Source: Powellomyces hirtus
Taxonomy: Eukaryota; Chytridiomycota; Chytridiomycetes; Spizellomycetales; Powellomycetaceae
DNA: 64,000 nucleotides
Assembly: GCA_025526995.1 (NCBI GenBank)
Contig: JAHLKG010000006.1
Coordinates: 248,001-312,000, forward strand
Reading direction: 5' to 3'
Shown: in pieces, positions 19,274-30,526 of the stretch
Layout: every line of letters starts with the position of its first letter
Numbering within the stretch: position 1 is the first letter of the stretch
Position numbers and translations under genes: made by a program
Notes under the pieces: generated by a model
The model's database searches: none
What the model was told of the DNA's origin: nothing
What the model saw: the letters and a program-made list of their open reading frames with translations, nothing else

Positions 19274-21547
19274 ATGCCGGCAACCTATCTCCGCATCAAC
19301 ATCACGGCGCACCGTCCCGGCTCGCTTCCTGGATACGACGGTGACCGACGAGTCGAATGGTCAATTGCTGAGGATGCTGTGTCCTTTGCGGAAGCTCAGA
19401 GACGTACCAGGGATGCTCTACGAGTGCTACGCGCTTTTTGGGAAGAAGGCGCACCGGAGGGGCTGAGGTTTCTCGAGTTCGCAAAAACTGTGCTGGCGGA
19501 TGGAAATGGCAACATGGCGGCAACCAAAAGGACGGCAGAGCAGACAGCACCAACGCCAGCGCCGGGCGCGCCCGCAGAAGTAACTTCCTCTTCTTCAGCA
19601 CCGACTCAACCTGCCGTGGACTTGGTCGATCCGTTGGCCGAGAAGCTTGTGCGACACCCCAACGTCCTTCCCGCCTTCCTCTCTGATCTCCGGGATTGGG
19701 ACTCTTTCCGTCTTCTTCTTCGACGACACGGAGGCGATGTCCCGTTTGTTACAGCAGCTTCATCTGAAGCCGCCGCAGCAGCTGCAGAGAAGGCCGAAAG
19801 GAGCTCAACAGCGGCATCGAACTCCCCTGATGCTTCTAGCGACGTGCTCGATGCCCCTTCTCCATCAATCGAGTCATCACAACAGTCAGCGGCCGCATCG
19901 GTGCTTCTCTCCGCGTTCACCACTCGTGAGCAACTATGGCAAGAAGAACGATCATCTCTGCATGCCGCGCTTTGGGCTGCGGGAGAACAAGTGAGAACCC
20001 TGGTTGCGACACTCACCGACACACTGGAAAAGGTCGCCACTCTTACAGCGAACACCAATAACGGAGCTAGCCCAGCTACTCCGTCACGGAAATCGGTCCG
20101 TTGGGACGAGCTCGTGCTCAAACGGGAGGTTATACGCGAAACCGCTTCCCATTGGGGCCTCGATGCGTCTGACGGAAACATCTTGGAATGGCGAGAAGCT
20201 GAATGGTTGAAAGAGCTCGCTCGACAGGAGGAGCTTGTTCGCTCTCGTGGAGGCGCTGCTCAGGGCGCCGATGGAAACAGCTTCAGCTTCTCACCCGAAG
20301 ATATTCTTGCGGTTGTCCGGGCTACCCGGCGCCTCGCGGGACGGGTTGGCGATGGAGACACTTTGCAGACCAAGGACGTATATACATCTGGTTCCGAGGA
20401 GGATGATGATACGGAGGAAGACACAGATGACGAAGACCATACTCGGCAACCATCTGCTTCCGAAGATCACACGGACGAAACATCTCCCACAGCGAACGAG
20501 CATGACGACGATACGGAATCGGAGGACGAGACAGACGCGAGCGTGATCGCGGCACGTTTAGAGCGGCTTCGCGAGCTTGCCGACCTTGCTGTTGCCAATT
20601 CTGCGAAGAGTATGGACGCCGGCCGACCCAGCTCTATCGCTTCTGCTGCGTCGGCCACGCCGTCCGCAGATTTGCTGAAAATCTCTCCCCCAACGCTACT
20701 GGTGGCCCCAGCCTCAGCCCCATTGCCGCCCATCTCGGAAGTCGACGGAGAATTTGTCTCAGAAACAGCTTCACAATCGCGACAAGCTCTGAATGCTGAC
20801 GTGAGACAGAGTCGAGCTGCTCTCGACGAAGACAGACCACAGATCATCGACAACTCCACAGACGATCGCAACGTGGTTCTGATTGCTTCGGGCAGGCGGA
20901 GACGCTCGCGCCCGCAGGCGGAACTGTCTGTCGACACGGGCAGTGCCAGTACATCTGCATCCTCGAACGAAAGCAAGATTGAAGCCATAATCGAAGCCCC
21001 TTCCGTTGATACTGTTACTCCCGACATCGCCCCTGCCGCAGAGCCAGAGCACAGCACACCGGCTCCTGTCGCTTCGGAGAGTTCCACCAGCGAAATTGAG
21101 AGCGCACCAACGTCTTCAAGGACTAAAATGGAAGACAGCATTGAGAAGCAATCGGCGGTGGAACCCACTCCGTTATCCACTCCTCCTCGTCGCAGCGATT
21201 CTCCGACATTGACCGCGGTGGAAGACCCGGCCTCGTCTGTCCCGATCCCCGTAGAGGATGCCAATGTCCCCACCGCCGATGACACCGCATCAACTGAATC
21301 TGCTAGTAAACCGTCGGTATCAAAAAGCAGTCTCGACTCTGATCAGTCCAAAGCCACTTCGGGGCCTACGCCTACTCATGACTCTGGAAAGGCCATCTCT
21401 GAGGAGTCAGCTGTCCGTCCCGTGGCTGCTGCTGCACCGAAGCAAATGAACACCGGCAGCAACCCTCCTCTGAAGAAGAAACGCAGCGGTTCTGTCGTCC
21501 AGCGAGTTTGGCGAAAAGTTAGTTCCGAATTCCGGAAGGCCAAGTAA
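19274..21547 (+). CDS. 757-residue intronless acidic/Ser-rich orphan protein
   Basis: Single open frame with no intron, in a region where most genes have several. I recognise no family. Residues 1-80 look folded (WSIAEDAVSFAEAQRRTRDA, then RVLRAFWEEGAPEGLRFLEF). Another structured block near 115-160 has LAEKLVRHPNVLPAFLSDLR and LLLRRHGGDVPFV, followed by poly-Ala. Residues about 220-260 and 275-320 look helical. From about 370 the chain is disordered, with an acidic tract SGSEEDDDTEEDTDDEDHT and long Ser/Thr/Pro/Ala-rich stretches. The end is strongly basic (LKKKRSGSVVQRVWRKVSSE). GC content is high across the frame. The long antisense open frame (272 codons) is a shadow of biased codon use. 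A scaffold or cell-cortex role is conceivable but unsupported. Confidence 0.75.
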   Translation: MPATYLRINITAHRPGSLPGYDGDRRVEWSIAEDAVSFAEAQRRTRDALRVLRAFWEEGAPEGLRFLEFAKTVLADGNGNMAATKRTAEQTAPTPAPGAPAEVTSSSSAPTQPAVDLVDPLAEKLVRHPNVLPAFLSDLRDWDSFRLLLRRHGGDVPFVTAASSEAAAAAAEKAERSSTAASNSPDASSDVLDAPSPSIESSQQSAAASVLLSAFTTREQLWQEERSSLHAALWAAGEQVRTLVATLTDTLEKVATLTANTNNGASPATPSRKSVRWDELVLKREVIRETASHWGLDASDGNILEWREAEWLKELARQEELVRSRGGAAQGADGNSFSFSPEDILAVVRATRRLAGRVGDGDTLQTKDVYTSGSEEDDDTEEDTDDEDHTRQPSASEDHTDETSPTANEHDDDTESEDETDASVIAARLERLRELADLAVANSAKSMDAGRPSSIASAASATPSADLLKISPPTLLVAPASAPLPPISEVDGEFVSETASQSRQALNADVRQSRAALDEDRPQIIDNSTDDRNVVLIASGRRRRSRPQAELSVDTGSASTSASSNESKIEAIIEAPSVDTVTPDIAPAAEPEHSTPAPVASESSTSEIESAPTSSRTKMEDSIEKQSAVEPTPLSTPPRRSDSPTLTAVEDPASSVPIPVEDANVPTADDTASTESASKPSVSKSSLDSDQSKATSGPTPTHDSGKAISEESAVRPVAAAAPKQMNTGSNPPLKKKRSGSVVQRVWRKVSSEFRKAK

Positions 21548-21965
21548 ATCGTCACTATATCGTTCACTTCTTCTTCGATCATTGACGGACCCTCCTCCCC
21601 GCCGGCGGGAAGTACAAACCCGGGGGGTTCCCGTGCTAGACATTCAGTTGACACCCAGGGACATTCAGAGCCGCTTTTTGTTTACATTGCTTTGCGTTCA
21701 TCCCCTTTTCCATGCTGTACTTTAGACACCCTTCTTTTTGTGTCATTCTATCTAAATCTCCCCTTTTCGGTTTTCTTTGTATTTGAATTTTGTTTGTGTA
21801 GAGTAATAAATAGTTTCTTGAGTCAATGAACAGTTTTGTTAAACATACATACATATATTTTCTTGCTGACTGACGCCCAGCTGCTTCTCGCCGCACACAG
21901 GCACCGGCATTGGCTAAGGTATTCAGAGCCGTGCCAAAACAAGCTGAGAGAAGATGAGACGCTCC
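21548..21965. other. Convergent 3' region (orphan / EF-hand genes)
   Basis: 418 bp between converging stops. It includes a polyadenylation-like aataaa at 21805-21810 for the plus-strand gene and a short (CATA)n run at about 21844-21857. No gene seen. Confidence 0.45.
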
Positions 21966-22920
21966 TCACTGTTCCTTTCCAAAGTACATGGCAATGAACT
22001 GATGATAATCAAATGTGCCGGTTTGTGCTTGTGGCGCGACCTATTAAAATGGGTAATGAGGATACCACCCACAGTGCCCCTGACATCGAGTCGTAAGATA
22101 CTCACCTGAGATATGAGATCTTCGGACTCCTCCTTGCTCATCCGTTTCTCTTTGTCGCCGTAATCCGTCAATATCTTGACCAGTGCGTCCATAGTCAGCA
22201 GCCCTGCATTCGAGGGATCAAAACTGTACGGAAGGTCAGAGCCACGAAGACGAGACCATCATTGGATACACGGAGCTCGTACATCTTGAAAGCTCTTCGA
22301 ATTTCCTCCCCCGTCATGGCGGTCTGAATTTTCCTCGACATAGCCAAGACAAAGGCTTCACGTCATGTCAAAGTCAGTGTAATGCTTTCAGCCAGCTCGT
22401 CTTCTTCCACAGCCTTACACTCGAAATCAATCTCCCCAGTGCCCGCGACATCGATTTCATTGACCATAGTATCTAACTCCACTTGGGAAACGCGCAGCCC
22501 CAGAGTCTTCATCAACGTCGCCAGCTCGTCCTTTGAAATGGTGCCGCCATGATCCACATCGACCAATGAGAAGATCTCCACCAGTTCCCGAACCTCCGAC
22601 TCGCTAAGCCCGGAGCGTGAGATGAGACTGGGATCGACCTTTGGGCACGATCAATACGGCGTGAATAAGCTATGCCAAATGTCCCAACAATAGACTCATT
22701 TGTCTCTCACTCGTATATAGTCAGACGTCGCCGGTTCTTCTGTTATATGCGACCGATGTGTCGCAGCCGACAAGGGTGCAGATGTAGGCGGTGCGACGGG
22801 GGTAGCATTTCCACCACTGCCCGTAGTCGTTCCTTTCCGAGAACGGGCCGCTGCAGATGGAGTGGAAGATCCATTTGGGTTCTCTCGCTCTCCTACGGAT
22901 CCTTTCTTTGGTCGAGCCAT
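21966..22920 (-). CDS. EF-hand protein, centrin/calmodulin-like
   Basis: Exons 22920-22711, 22638-22419, 22355-22283, 22223-22106 and 22040-21966, 231 residues. A 70-residue disordered, basic, Gly/Pro/Thr-rich start precedes a calmodulin-like fold. EF1 (residues 97-108, DVDHGGTISKDE) has all ligands. EF2 (133-144) begins DVAGTGEIDFE but has Ser instead of Glu at position 12, so Ca2+ binding is doubtful. EF3 (FKIFDPSNAGLLTMDAL) and the last hand (ending TGTFDYHQFIAMYF) are degenerate. The layout resembles centrins and related centriole or flagellar EF-hand proteins, but it lacks the clean centrin motifs, so I do not assign a symbol. It shares a 287-bp 5' spacer with the dynein light chain gene, which supports a basal-body or flagellar role. 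Confidence 0.82.
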
Positions 22921-23207
22921 TGGATGATGTGGCCTAAGCTGTGCGTGAAGGAGGGCAAATGTAAGATTTGGTTAAAGCGGGACTCACGTGGCGCAGTGCT
23001 GCGCGATTATGGAATCCTCATCACGAAGCTGTTCTCCCCCTCGTCGTCGTTGCGCGTGGGAGTCAACTTGCATTGCTGCGAGGTTGGAAGACCGCAACTC
23101 GGACCTGCTGTTATTTCTGTGAGAGCAACAAAGCCGAAAAAGCCGTCAGCATTGTAGCAACAGGGAATACAATTGAAGGAGAAACGCTGCCTGTAATATT
23201 TCACAAC
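22921..23207. promoter_or_regulatory. Shared divergent 5' region (EF-hand / DYNLT2B)
   Basis: 287 bp between the two start codons. A long plus-strand open frame runs into the DYNLT2B start (from 22968) but has no homology and is probably UTR. No clear TATA box. Such a spacer could carry a common cilia/flagella-type control element; I could not point to one. Confidence 0.4.
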
Positions 23208-24016
23208 ATGATGGCCGAAAAGACTGCAGCGGACGACAACTCGGCCGCGTACAATATACGGCCAAACTTCAAACAAAAGTACGTAGACGATCAACTCAAC
23301 GGAGCCCCCTAAATATCCACTTCTGTTTGCCGCACTCCATATGCCCGTTCGATTCGATTGGGATGTGCTTGCACACGATGCACCTCTTGAATCATATGGT
23401 TTCGTGATCCCTGCTGACCCTTCGTGTTTCTCCCGGATAGGTTCCGGCCGGCCATCGTCCAGAAACTCATACACCAAGCATTAATGGATAGATTGACCGG
23501 CGCAACATATAACGCGGAAAGCTGTTCGCAATGGACCAAGGAGATTGCTGATGACATTAAGAACCGACTAAAAGGTCCGATTGCGGTGAATACCAAAAGA
23601 TAGCCCAGTTTCGCTGATAATTGTGCGAATGCAGAGCTGGATCTCCCACGGTATAAGTATATAGTCAATGTGGTCATTGGGGAGATGAGGGGCGAGGGAG
23701 TCAGGTGAGCCTTGGTGGATTCAATCATCTCATACACCGTCATGAATGGAGACTGATGACCGTCTCGATAACCAGAATGGGATGCCGTTGTTTCTGGGAT
23801 GCTGACACCGACAATGTAGCACAAGACACATTTATCAATGTAAGAGAACTTTTCATTTCGCATGAGTGGCAACACCCATTGATCATCTTGGCTCTGTTCT
23901 CAGGACTCTCTCTTCTGCGTTGTAGCAGGTAAATCTCGTAAGATGATATTAGAAAGCTTCTATGCTAATCGCATGTTTTTCATTCCGCTTCAGCATTCGG
24001 TGTCTATTACTACTAG
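23208..24016 (+). CDS. Tctex-type dynein light chain (DYNLT2B/TCTEX1D2-like)
   Basis: Exons 23208-23278, 23441-23574, 23635-23704, 23776-23839, 23904-23928 and 23994-24016, 128 residues, the usual size. Key segments are YNIRPNFKQKFRPAIVQKLI, EIADDIKNRLKEL, YKYIVNVVIGEMRGEGVRMG, CRCFWDADTDN and the C-terminal DSLFCVVAAFGVYYY. This combination marks the TCTEX1D2/DYNLT2B subgroup, a light chain of the intraflagellar-transport dynein-2 and of inner-arm complexes. It therefore supports a flagellated stage. The last two exons are only 25 and 23 nt. Two in-frame ATGs (23208, 23211) are adjacent; the first is used here. Confidence 0.93.
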
Positions 24017-24112
24017 CTATTCTGAGTTGACGCCTCAACTATACAACGACGTCAAGCTCTGCAAACTATATACAAATAAGGGAAGGGGGCGGGCATCCCC
24101 CAGGTGCAGATC

Positions 24113-25901
24113 TCATCGCACATCCGCAGCGAGCCTCCGATGTTCTTCCAGATCGCTTCCTCGTGGCATTAAAGGCCGCTGCCCGTCTTGTAGAGGAAAG
24201 CATTTCCAGAATTTGAGATTTTCATCTCCGGACCCCGTCACAATCATTTCTCCCGTCGCGTTCATCGCCAAAAACAAGGGACGCTGTTGGTGCCCTGGTA
24301 AGCGTCCGATTTCCTTCATTCCGGGCCAGGCCCAGATGATGAGCTGATCGCCGAGCGTGTGATGGGTTGATATAAGCTCCCGATAGCCTTTGGACCAATG
24401 TACCGTGCAGACTTGAGAGCCTGTCTCTATCTCCATCCTCTTTTCCCCTGTAATAGAACTGTCAGTCATAAGACAAAATTCACTTTATTTGCGCCCGACA
24501 AGTACCTCGAGAATTGTAGACGCGGATTTTCCGGTCTTCTAATCCTCCACCCGTCGCAAGTAGTTCTGGATCCCACGGACACCAGTCCAGGGCTCTGACA
24601 GCGGACGTGTGATCCCTAATGATGTGCCGCGGGTTCTGAGCCCGATCTAGCTGCCAAAAGCATACCAAGTTATCGTTGCCGCCACTAGCCAATGTTCGCC
24701 CGTCATGCGACCATTTCAAACCCACGATCCGATCCTTGTGCACCCCAGACCACTCTTTCACAAGCTCGCAATGCGTTCTATTTGGTGTTGTTGATGACGC
24801 GCCAGTCGTGCTTGCACGATGCGCGGTGGTGTTGTAAACTCTGATGACGCCGTGTTTATCCCCGGTGGTCAGATATAGATTGTTGTGCTGTCGAGTCCAC
24901 GCTAAAGCGGCCAGACCGTTGCGATGCCGTATCCGCGCCTTACATCGACTCTCTCTGAACTGAACTTTTGGGACGCTGAACATTTCGCAGCGCCCGGTTT
25001 CCGACCCGACCGCGATTCTCAATCCATCGGGCGAGAATTTGCAAGAGGTGATGTAGTCAGGTTCATCGACAGCCCATAGCTCGTGTATTCCCGCCGTTTT
25101 CTATAGGAGTCGGTGAGCCGGGAGGGCCATAGCACAATCATATAGGTAAAGCTGCTTACTTCATCCCATAGATAAACTTTGTTCCCGAGACCGACAGCTA
25201 AGAGATTATTGAAAGACCTAAGGAACAGAGGTTGAGCATGAAGGCCGCGTCGAAGAAGGCCTGGGAGGTGGCCTCACCAATCCAGCACATCGATGTAGTA
25301 ATCATTTCGCAATCCCGGTGCATCAAGAACTCTCTCAGGAGAGCGAGGTACTATCCGTCTTGCTGCCTGATGGGAAACGGTCGTGTGAGCGAACGCTCGA
25401 TCACCTTGACGGGTTGGTGTTCTGTTGAGCCTCTCCCGTGTGACTTCTTCCTCCGTAGGTGGGGGCCGTAGTCTGGTTGCTGAAGAAGAGGGACCATAGT
25501 GCAAGAGTCTTCCATCCCCGCCGACTCCAAGCGCATCCGCATATGTCGATGTTGAGCTACTCGGAGTTGGAAGCCCCGGGGCTGTTTGCCGAGTCGGTGT
25601 TTCGGCTGGAAATGGAAGAGCGTTAACACTCTCTAGAACGAGTCAACTCACAAATCCATTATGTTATACCTGTGTAGTTATGTCTCAAAGCACCTCTCAA
25701 CTGAGGCGTAGCATGAGGGCTTACCCCTGTAGCGATGAATCTGTCAAAAGGCCCTCGCTGGGTGAACGAATCCTCCGAATGGGCTTCTGAGCGTCTGCGC
25801 TTCCTTGGAGTGGTAATGGAGAGGGACGGGGTTGGGAGGCCCCTTTCCGGTGCAGAAGGTCCTGCAGGTCGGTCAGGAGTACCTGGACGTTTTGTCGTCA
25901 T
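24113..25901 (-). CDS. Cdc20/Cdh1-family (Fizzy) APC/C activator
   Basis: Exons 25901-25670, 25605-25278, 25217-25160, 25100-24506 and 24447-24113, 515 residues. The mark of the family is RIVPRSPERVLDAPGLRND followed by YYIDVLDWS at the entry of the WD40 propeller. Then come NNLLAVGLGNKVYLWDE, GLKWSHDGRTLASGGNDN and GSQVCTVHWSKGYRELISTH. The C-box equivalent near residue 53 reads DRFIATG rather than the usual DR(Y/F)IP.R, and the chain ends VR rather than IR. These activators recruit substrates to the anaphase-promoting complex. Divergence of the C-box and of the early blades from typical Cdc20 or Cdh1 suggests a specialised member, possibly meiotic (Ama1/Mfr1-like), but that is inference. 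Convergent with DYNLT2B with a 96-bp gap. Confidence 0.85.
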
Positions 25902-26442
25902 TTCGCCGATGCGACGAAACCGTCAAACGAATGCGAGAGTGCGTATTGACAGGTTTAGCGCGCCCCTGAATCCAGGCCCTTGGTATCTGCTACCACGTGA
26001 CAGCAACTCACCTTGTGCCCGGAGTGGCTTGATAGGATGAAGGAGCCGGTTCGGATGCATGCTTGGAAATGGGGAGTGCATCTCACTTGCCCTTTGGCAT
26101 GGGATTCGCGAGACTGGTAGAATTTAGAGGCTGGGAACGACGAGCAGCAAAGAACTAAGGCCCAATTGCCCTCAGAACATCAAACAAAAGGGACACGATT
26201 CTTGCTCTCCGACCCTCCCCGTCGTCCGACTTGTAGCATCTAGCTCCTCGAGATTTCGTTGCTGCTTTTAGCTGCAGCCTTACTGCCGAGCCGTGTTTGA
26301 ATCAGGGCGCCATTCGATCATCAGGGAGGCGATCTGAGATCTCACACCACAACACCCAGCAAAAACACCTATACACTATTAAGTAGCAGGCGACTTCTCT
26401 GAGTAAAGCGAGACCGAGAAGACGTATTTGGTTTGTCTGAAG
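25902..26442. promoter_or_regulatory. Shared divergent 5' region (APC/C activator / RPB2)
   Basis: 541 bp between start codons. No clear TATA box. Moderately pyrimidine-rich near 26200-26260 (ccgaccctccccgtcg). It contains the promoters and 5' UTRs of both genes. Confidence 0.4.
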
Positions 26443-29400
26443 ATGCTCAACTACGATATCTACGGCGGTCCGGAAGATGAAGAGATCGCCCAGGAAGACT
26501 GCTGGGATATTGTCGAGTCGTTCTTCCAAGACAAGGGTCTTGTGAGACAGCAGCTGGATTCATTTGATGAGTTTGTGGTTAACACCATCCAAAACATCAT
26601 TTACGAGACTGGTGAATTCCAGATTGTGAATCAAGGGCAACATAGTGGTTCGAGAGGCGATGTTACGAAACGATATTCAGTGGTGTTCGGCCAAATGTTT
26701 CTCAGTCAGCCGACACATTCAGAAGCCGATGGAGATACCAGAAATCTGTTCCCGCAAGAAGCTCGGTTGCGGAATCTGACCTATTCGGCGCCTTTATATG
26801 TGACCATGAAGAAGAAGGTTGAAATTGCGGATCCAAATCATCCGCTCAATCGGGATGTCACACTCGCGAGTGATATGCATTGGGAGGTTGAAGACGAAGA
26901 CCTCGATTGGAGCAGACATTTTATTGGAAAGATCCCAATCATGTTGCGATCCAAATTCTGCAGTCTGCGAAACATCACGCATCCTCCAGCTGGACACCCG
27001 CCCATGAGTGTGGAGGAGGTTGGAGAGTGCGCGTATGATATGGTACAAGTGAAACATGGGAAATTTTGGAAGTCCGTGCAGCTATCTTAACTATCCATTA
27101 CCAGGGTGGTTATTTTGTGATCAACGGTTCCGAAAAAGTCTTGATTGCTCAGGAACGAATGGCTTTCAACACATGTTACGTCTTTGCCAAAGCGCCACCA
27201 TCGCAGTACACCTACAGCTGTGAAATTCGAAGTCAAAACGAATCTGGCAGCAAGCTGCCGTCCACTTTATTCATCAAAATGCTGGCGCCCAAGGGTGGTA
27301 AAGGGGTAAGAAACCACCACTGTACAATGATCCGCGAGCATTAGTTGACAACGAGAAATCAGACGTTAGGCCAGGTGATCCGCACTTCCCTTCCATACAT
27401 CAAAGCCGACATTCCGATCATTATCGTCTTCCGTGCTCTCGGCATTGTAACCGATCGGGACATTCTTGAGCACGTCTGTTACGACTTCAATGATCATCAA
27501 ATGCTGGAACTCCTGAAACCATCAGTCGAAGAGGCTTTTGTCATTCAGGACAAAGAAGTTGCTCTCGATTTCATTGGTGTGAGAGGAACGCAGATGGGTG
27601 TGTCCAAAGACAAGCGTATAAGGTAGGATTAAATGCGTTAAATAATGTGTTTGGATGATAGGCCGCTCACCACATCATAATAGATATGCCACGGACATTC
27701 TCACAAAGGAGATGTTGCCGCATGTCAGCATGGAGTCGCACCACCAGACACGGAAGGCGTTCTTCTTCGGTTACATGATCCATCGGCTGCTTCTTGCAGC
27801 TCTGGAACGTAGACCATTGGACGATCGAGATCACTTTGGGAGAAAGCGACTTGATCTCGCTGGTCCATTGCTTAGCAGTTTGTTTCGGACTCTTTTCAGA
27901 AAGTTGACGACGGATGTTAGCAGATACACCAAGAAGATCGTAGAAACGGGAGGCGAGTTCAACTTGGCCATGGCACTGAAAAGTGCTACGATCACGAAAG
28001 GTCTTCAGTATTCGCTTGCTACTGGAAACTGGGGAGATCAGAAGAAGTTCATGTCGGCGAAGGCGGGTGTCAGTCAAGTGCTGAATCGATACACGTACGC
28101 ATCGACGCTATCGCATTTGCGTCGTCTGAATACCCCCATTGGACGTGATGGAAAACTTGCGAAACCGCGTCAGCTGCATAACACCCATTGGGGAATGGTG
28201 TGCCCAGCTGAAACACCAGAAGGGCAAGCTTGTGGATTGGTCAAGAATCTTTCCCTCATGTCGCATATCTCTGTCGGAAACGATGCCAAAATCGTGCTCC
28301 CCTACCTTGGCGAATTTGGAATGGAAACGCTGGAAGACATCCAACCATCCATGCTTCCTAAGGCAACCAAAGTTTTCTTGAACGGACAATGGTTGGGTAT
28401 TCACCACGAGCCTGAAACTCTTGTGAAGACACTTCGCGATCTGCGACGAAGTGCTGACATTAGCACTGAATTGTCCATTGTGCGAGATGTTTCCGACAAG
28501 GAGGTTCGGTTACAAACTGACTACGGACGCATCATGAGACCGCTGTTGATCGTGAAGGAGGACTATCACCTGGCCATTACGAAAGGAATGGCGCGGGACC
28601 TCAGACCAGATGTAAGCCGCTGATCGTCGGGACAATCCTCAGGTTCAAATGCTCATTTTCATTTTTTTTAAGGTGGAGACGGGTGCATCAGCACTTGTAT
28701 GGGGCGACCTGCTCTCATCCGGAGCAGTAGAGTACCTTGACACAGAGGAAGAGGAGACGGTCATGATTGCTATGGATGTTGAAGACGTGAAACGTGTGCG
28801 GACGGAGCGATACGGCGAGGTTTTTGTCAGGCCTCCTCAGGATATCACTGCCCGCTTGAAATCGAAGGCTGCATATGCTCGACGCTTCACACATTGCGAG
28901 ATTCATCCCAGTATGATCCTCGGTATTTGCGCCAGTATTATTCCCTTCCCGGATCACAACCAGGCAAGTGATACAGACGTCCCTCAATGAAATACGGTTG
29001 GCTAACTGCGCATCTGAATACAGTCTCCTCGTAACACCTACCAATCTGCCATGGGCAAGCAAGCGATGGGAATTTTCCTCACTAACTACCAGCTGCGGAT
29101 GGACACCATGGCCAATATCCTGTTCTATCCTCAGAAGCCGTTGGCGACTACTCGTGCCATGCAGTTTATGCACTTCCGTGAATTGCCTGCTGGTCAAAAC
29201 GCGATTGTGGCTATCTCAACGTACTCTGGGTACAACCAGGAAGATTCCCTTATCATGAACCAAAGCTCGATTGATCGAGGATTGTTCAGAAGTATGTATT
29301 ACAGGGTTTACATGGACACCGAGAAGAAGATTGGTATGATCGACAGCGAAACAATCGAGAAACCGGACCGGGAAGATTGCCTGCGGCTGAAACATGGATC

Positions 29401-30526
29401 CTACCACAAGATCGACTCTGACGGATTGATTGCCCCTGGTACTCGAGTCAGCGGCGAGGATATCATCATTGGAAAGACGGTCCCTATCAAGGAGGACAGC
29501 TCAGAAATGGGTCAGCGCACCGCTGCTCACACGAAGCGCGATGCATCGACACCCATGAAGAGCACGGAGAACGGCATTGTTGATCAGGTCATGTTGACAA
29601 CAAATGAGGCGGGTTACAAGTTTGTCAAAGTTCGAGTGCGATCTGTGCGTGTGCCGCAGATGGGAGACAAATTCGCCGTAAGTGTCTGTGATGGTATTGA
29701 CGTGAATGTACCATTGATGACTTAGCATCAACGGATTTTTTCAGTCGCGACACGGACAAAAGGGTACTGTTGGAATCACCTACAGAATGGAAGATATGCC
29801 ATTCTCAGGGGAGGGCTTGAGTCCCGACCTGGTAGTCAACCCTCACGCCATTCCGTCTCGTATGACCATTGGACACTTGGTCGAATGTCTCTTGTCCAAG
29901 CTCAGTACTTTTACCGGGATCGAGGGAGATGCCAGTCCGTTCACGGATGTCACGGTCGACCAGATCAGCAAATCCCTCGAGTCTTTCGGTTACCAAAAGC
30001 GTGGATTTGAGGTCTTGTACAATGGTCACACTGGACGGAAACTGCAGGCGCAAGTGTACTTTGGTCCAACCTATTACCAGCGGTTGAAGCACATGGTGGA
30101 CGACAAGATTCACAGTCGGGCACGTGGACCAGTACAGATCTTGACCCGTCAACCTGTGGAAGGTCGATCTCGTGACGGTGGTCTGCGTTTCGGAGAGATG
30201 GAACGTGACTGTTTCATTGCTCACGGCGCGGCACAGTTCTTGAAGGTTTGTCAAACGAAATGCACGCCTTGTCTTAATATGATCAAGGTCACTGACCTAT
30301 GCTCACCCTTTAGGAACGTCTCTTTGACGCTTCCGACGCTTATCGGGTTCACGTATGCGATCGTTGCGGCCTTATGGTCATTGCGGACCTCAAGCGCAAC
30401 AAGTATGAATGCCGGATATGCAAGAACTCGACCGAGATATCGCAAATCCATATACCCTATGCGGCCAAACTACTCTTCCAAGAGCTGATGGCCATGAACA
30501 TTGCCCCTCGACTGCTGGTTACGTGA
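26443..30526 (+). CDS. RPB2: RNA polymerase II second-largest subunit RPB2
   Basis: Exons 26443-27042, 27105-27305, 27363-27622, 27684-28611, 28673-28963, 29024-29677, 29745-30245 and 30314-30526, 1215 residues, close to yeast Rpb2. Conserved landmarks: the start [78 protein letters not shown], the catalytic-region [42 protein letters not shown], and a C-terminal zinc site CDRCGL...CRICKN. The intron at 28964-29023 begins GC instead of GT (CAG followed by GCAAGT) and ends in CAG; only this junction gives the invariant [16 protein letters not shown]. The gene is a standard phylogenetic marker and can place the organism. Confidence 0.98.

Noticed and set aside
20467..21285. 272-codon minus-strand frame
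   Set aside because: Mirror of the Ser/Ala/Thr-rich coding strand of the orphan gene; a codon-bias shadow without motifs.
22968..23207. N-terminal extension of the DYNLT2B frame
   Set aside because: The family starts near the second ATG; the extra ~80 residues have no similarity and would fill the shared promoter.
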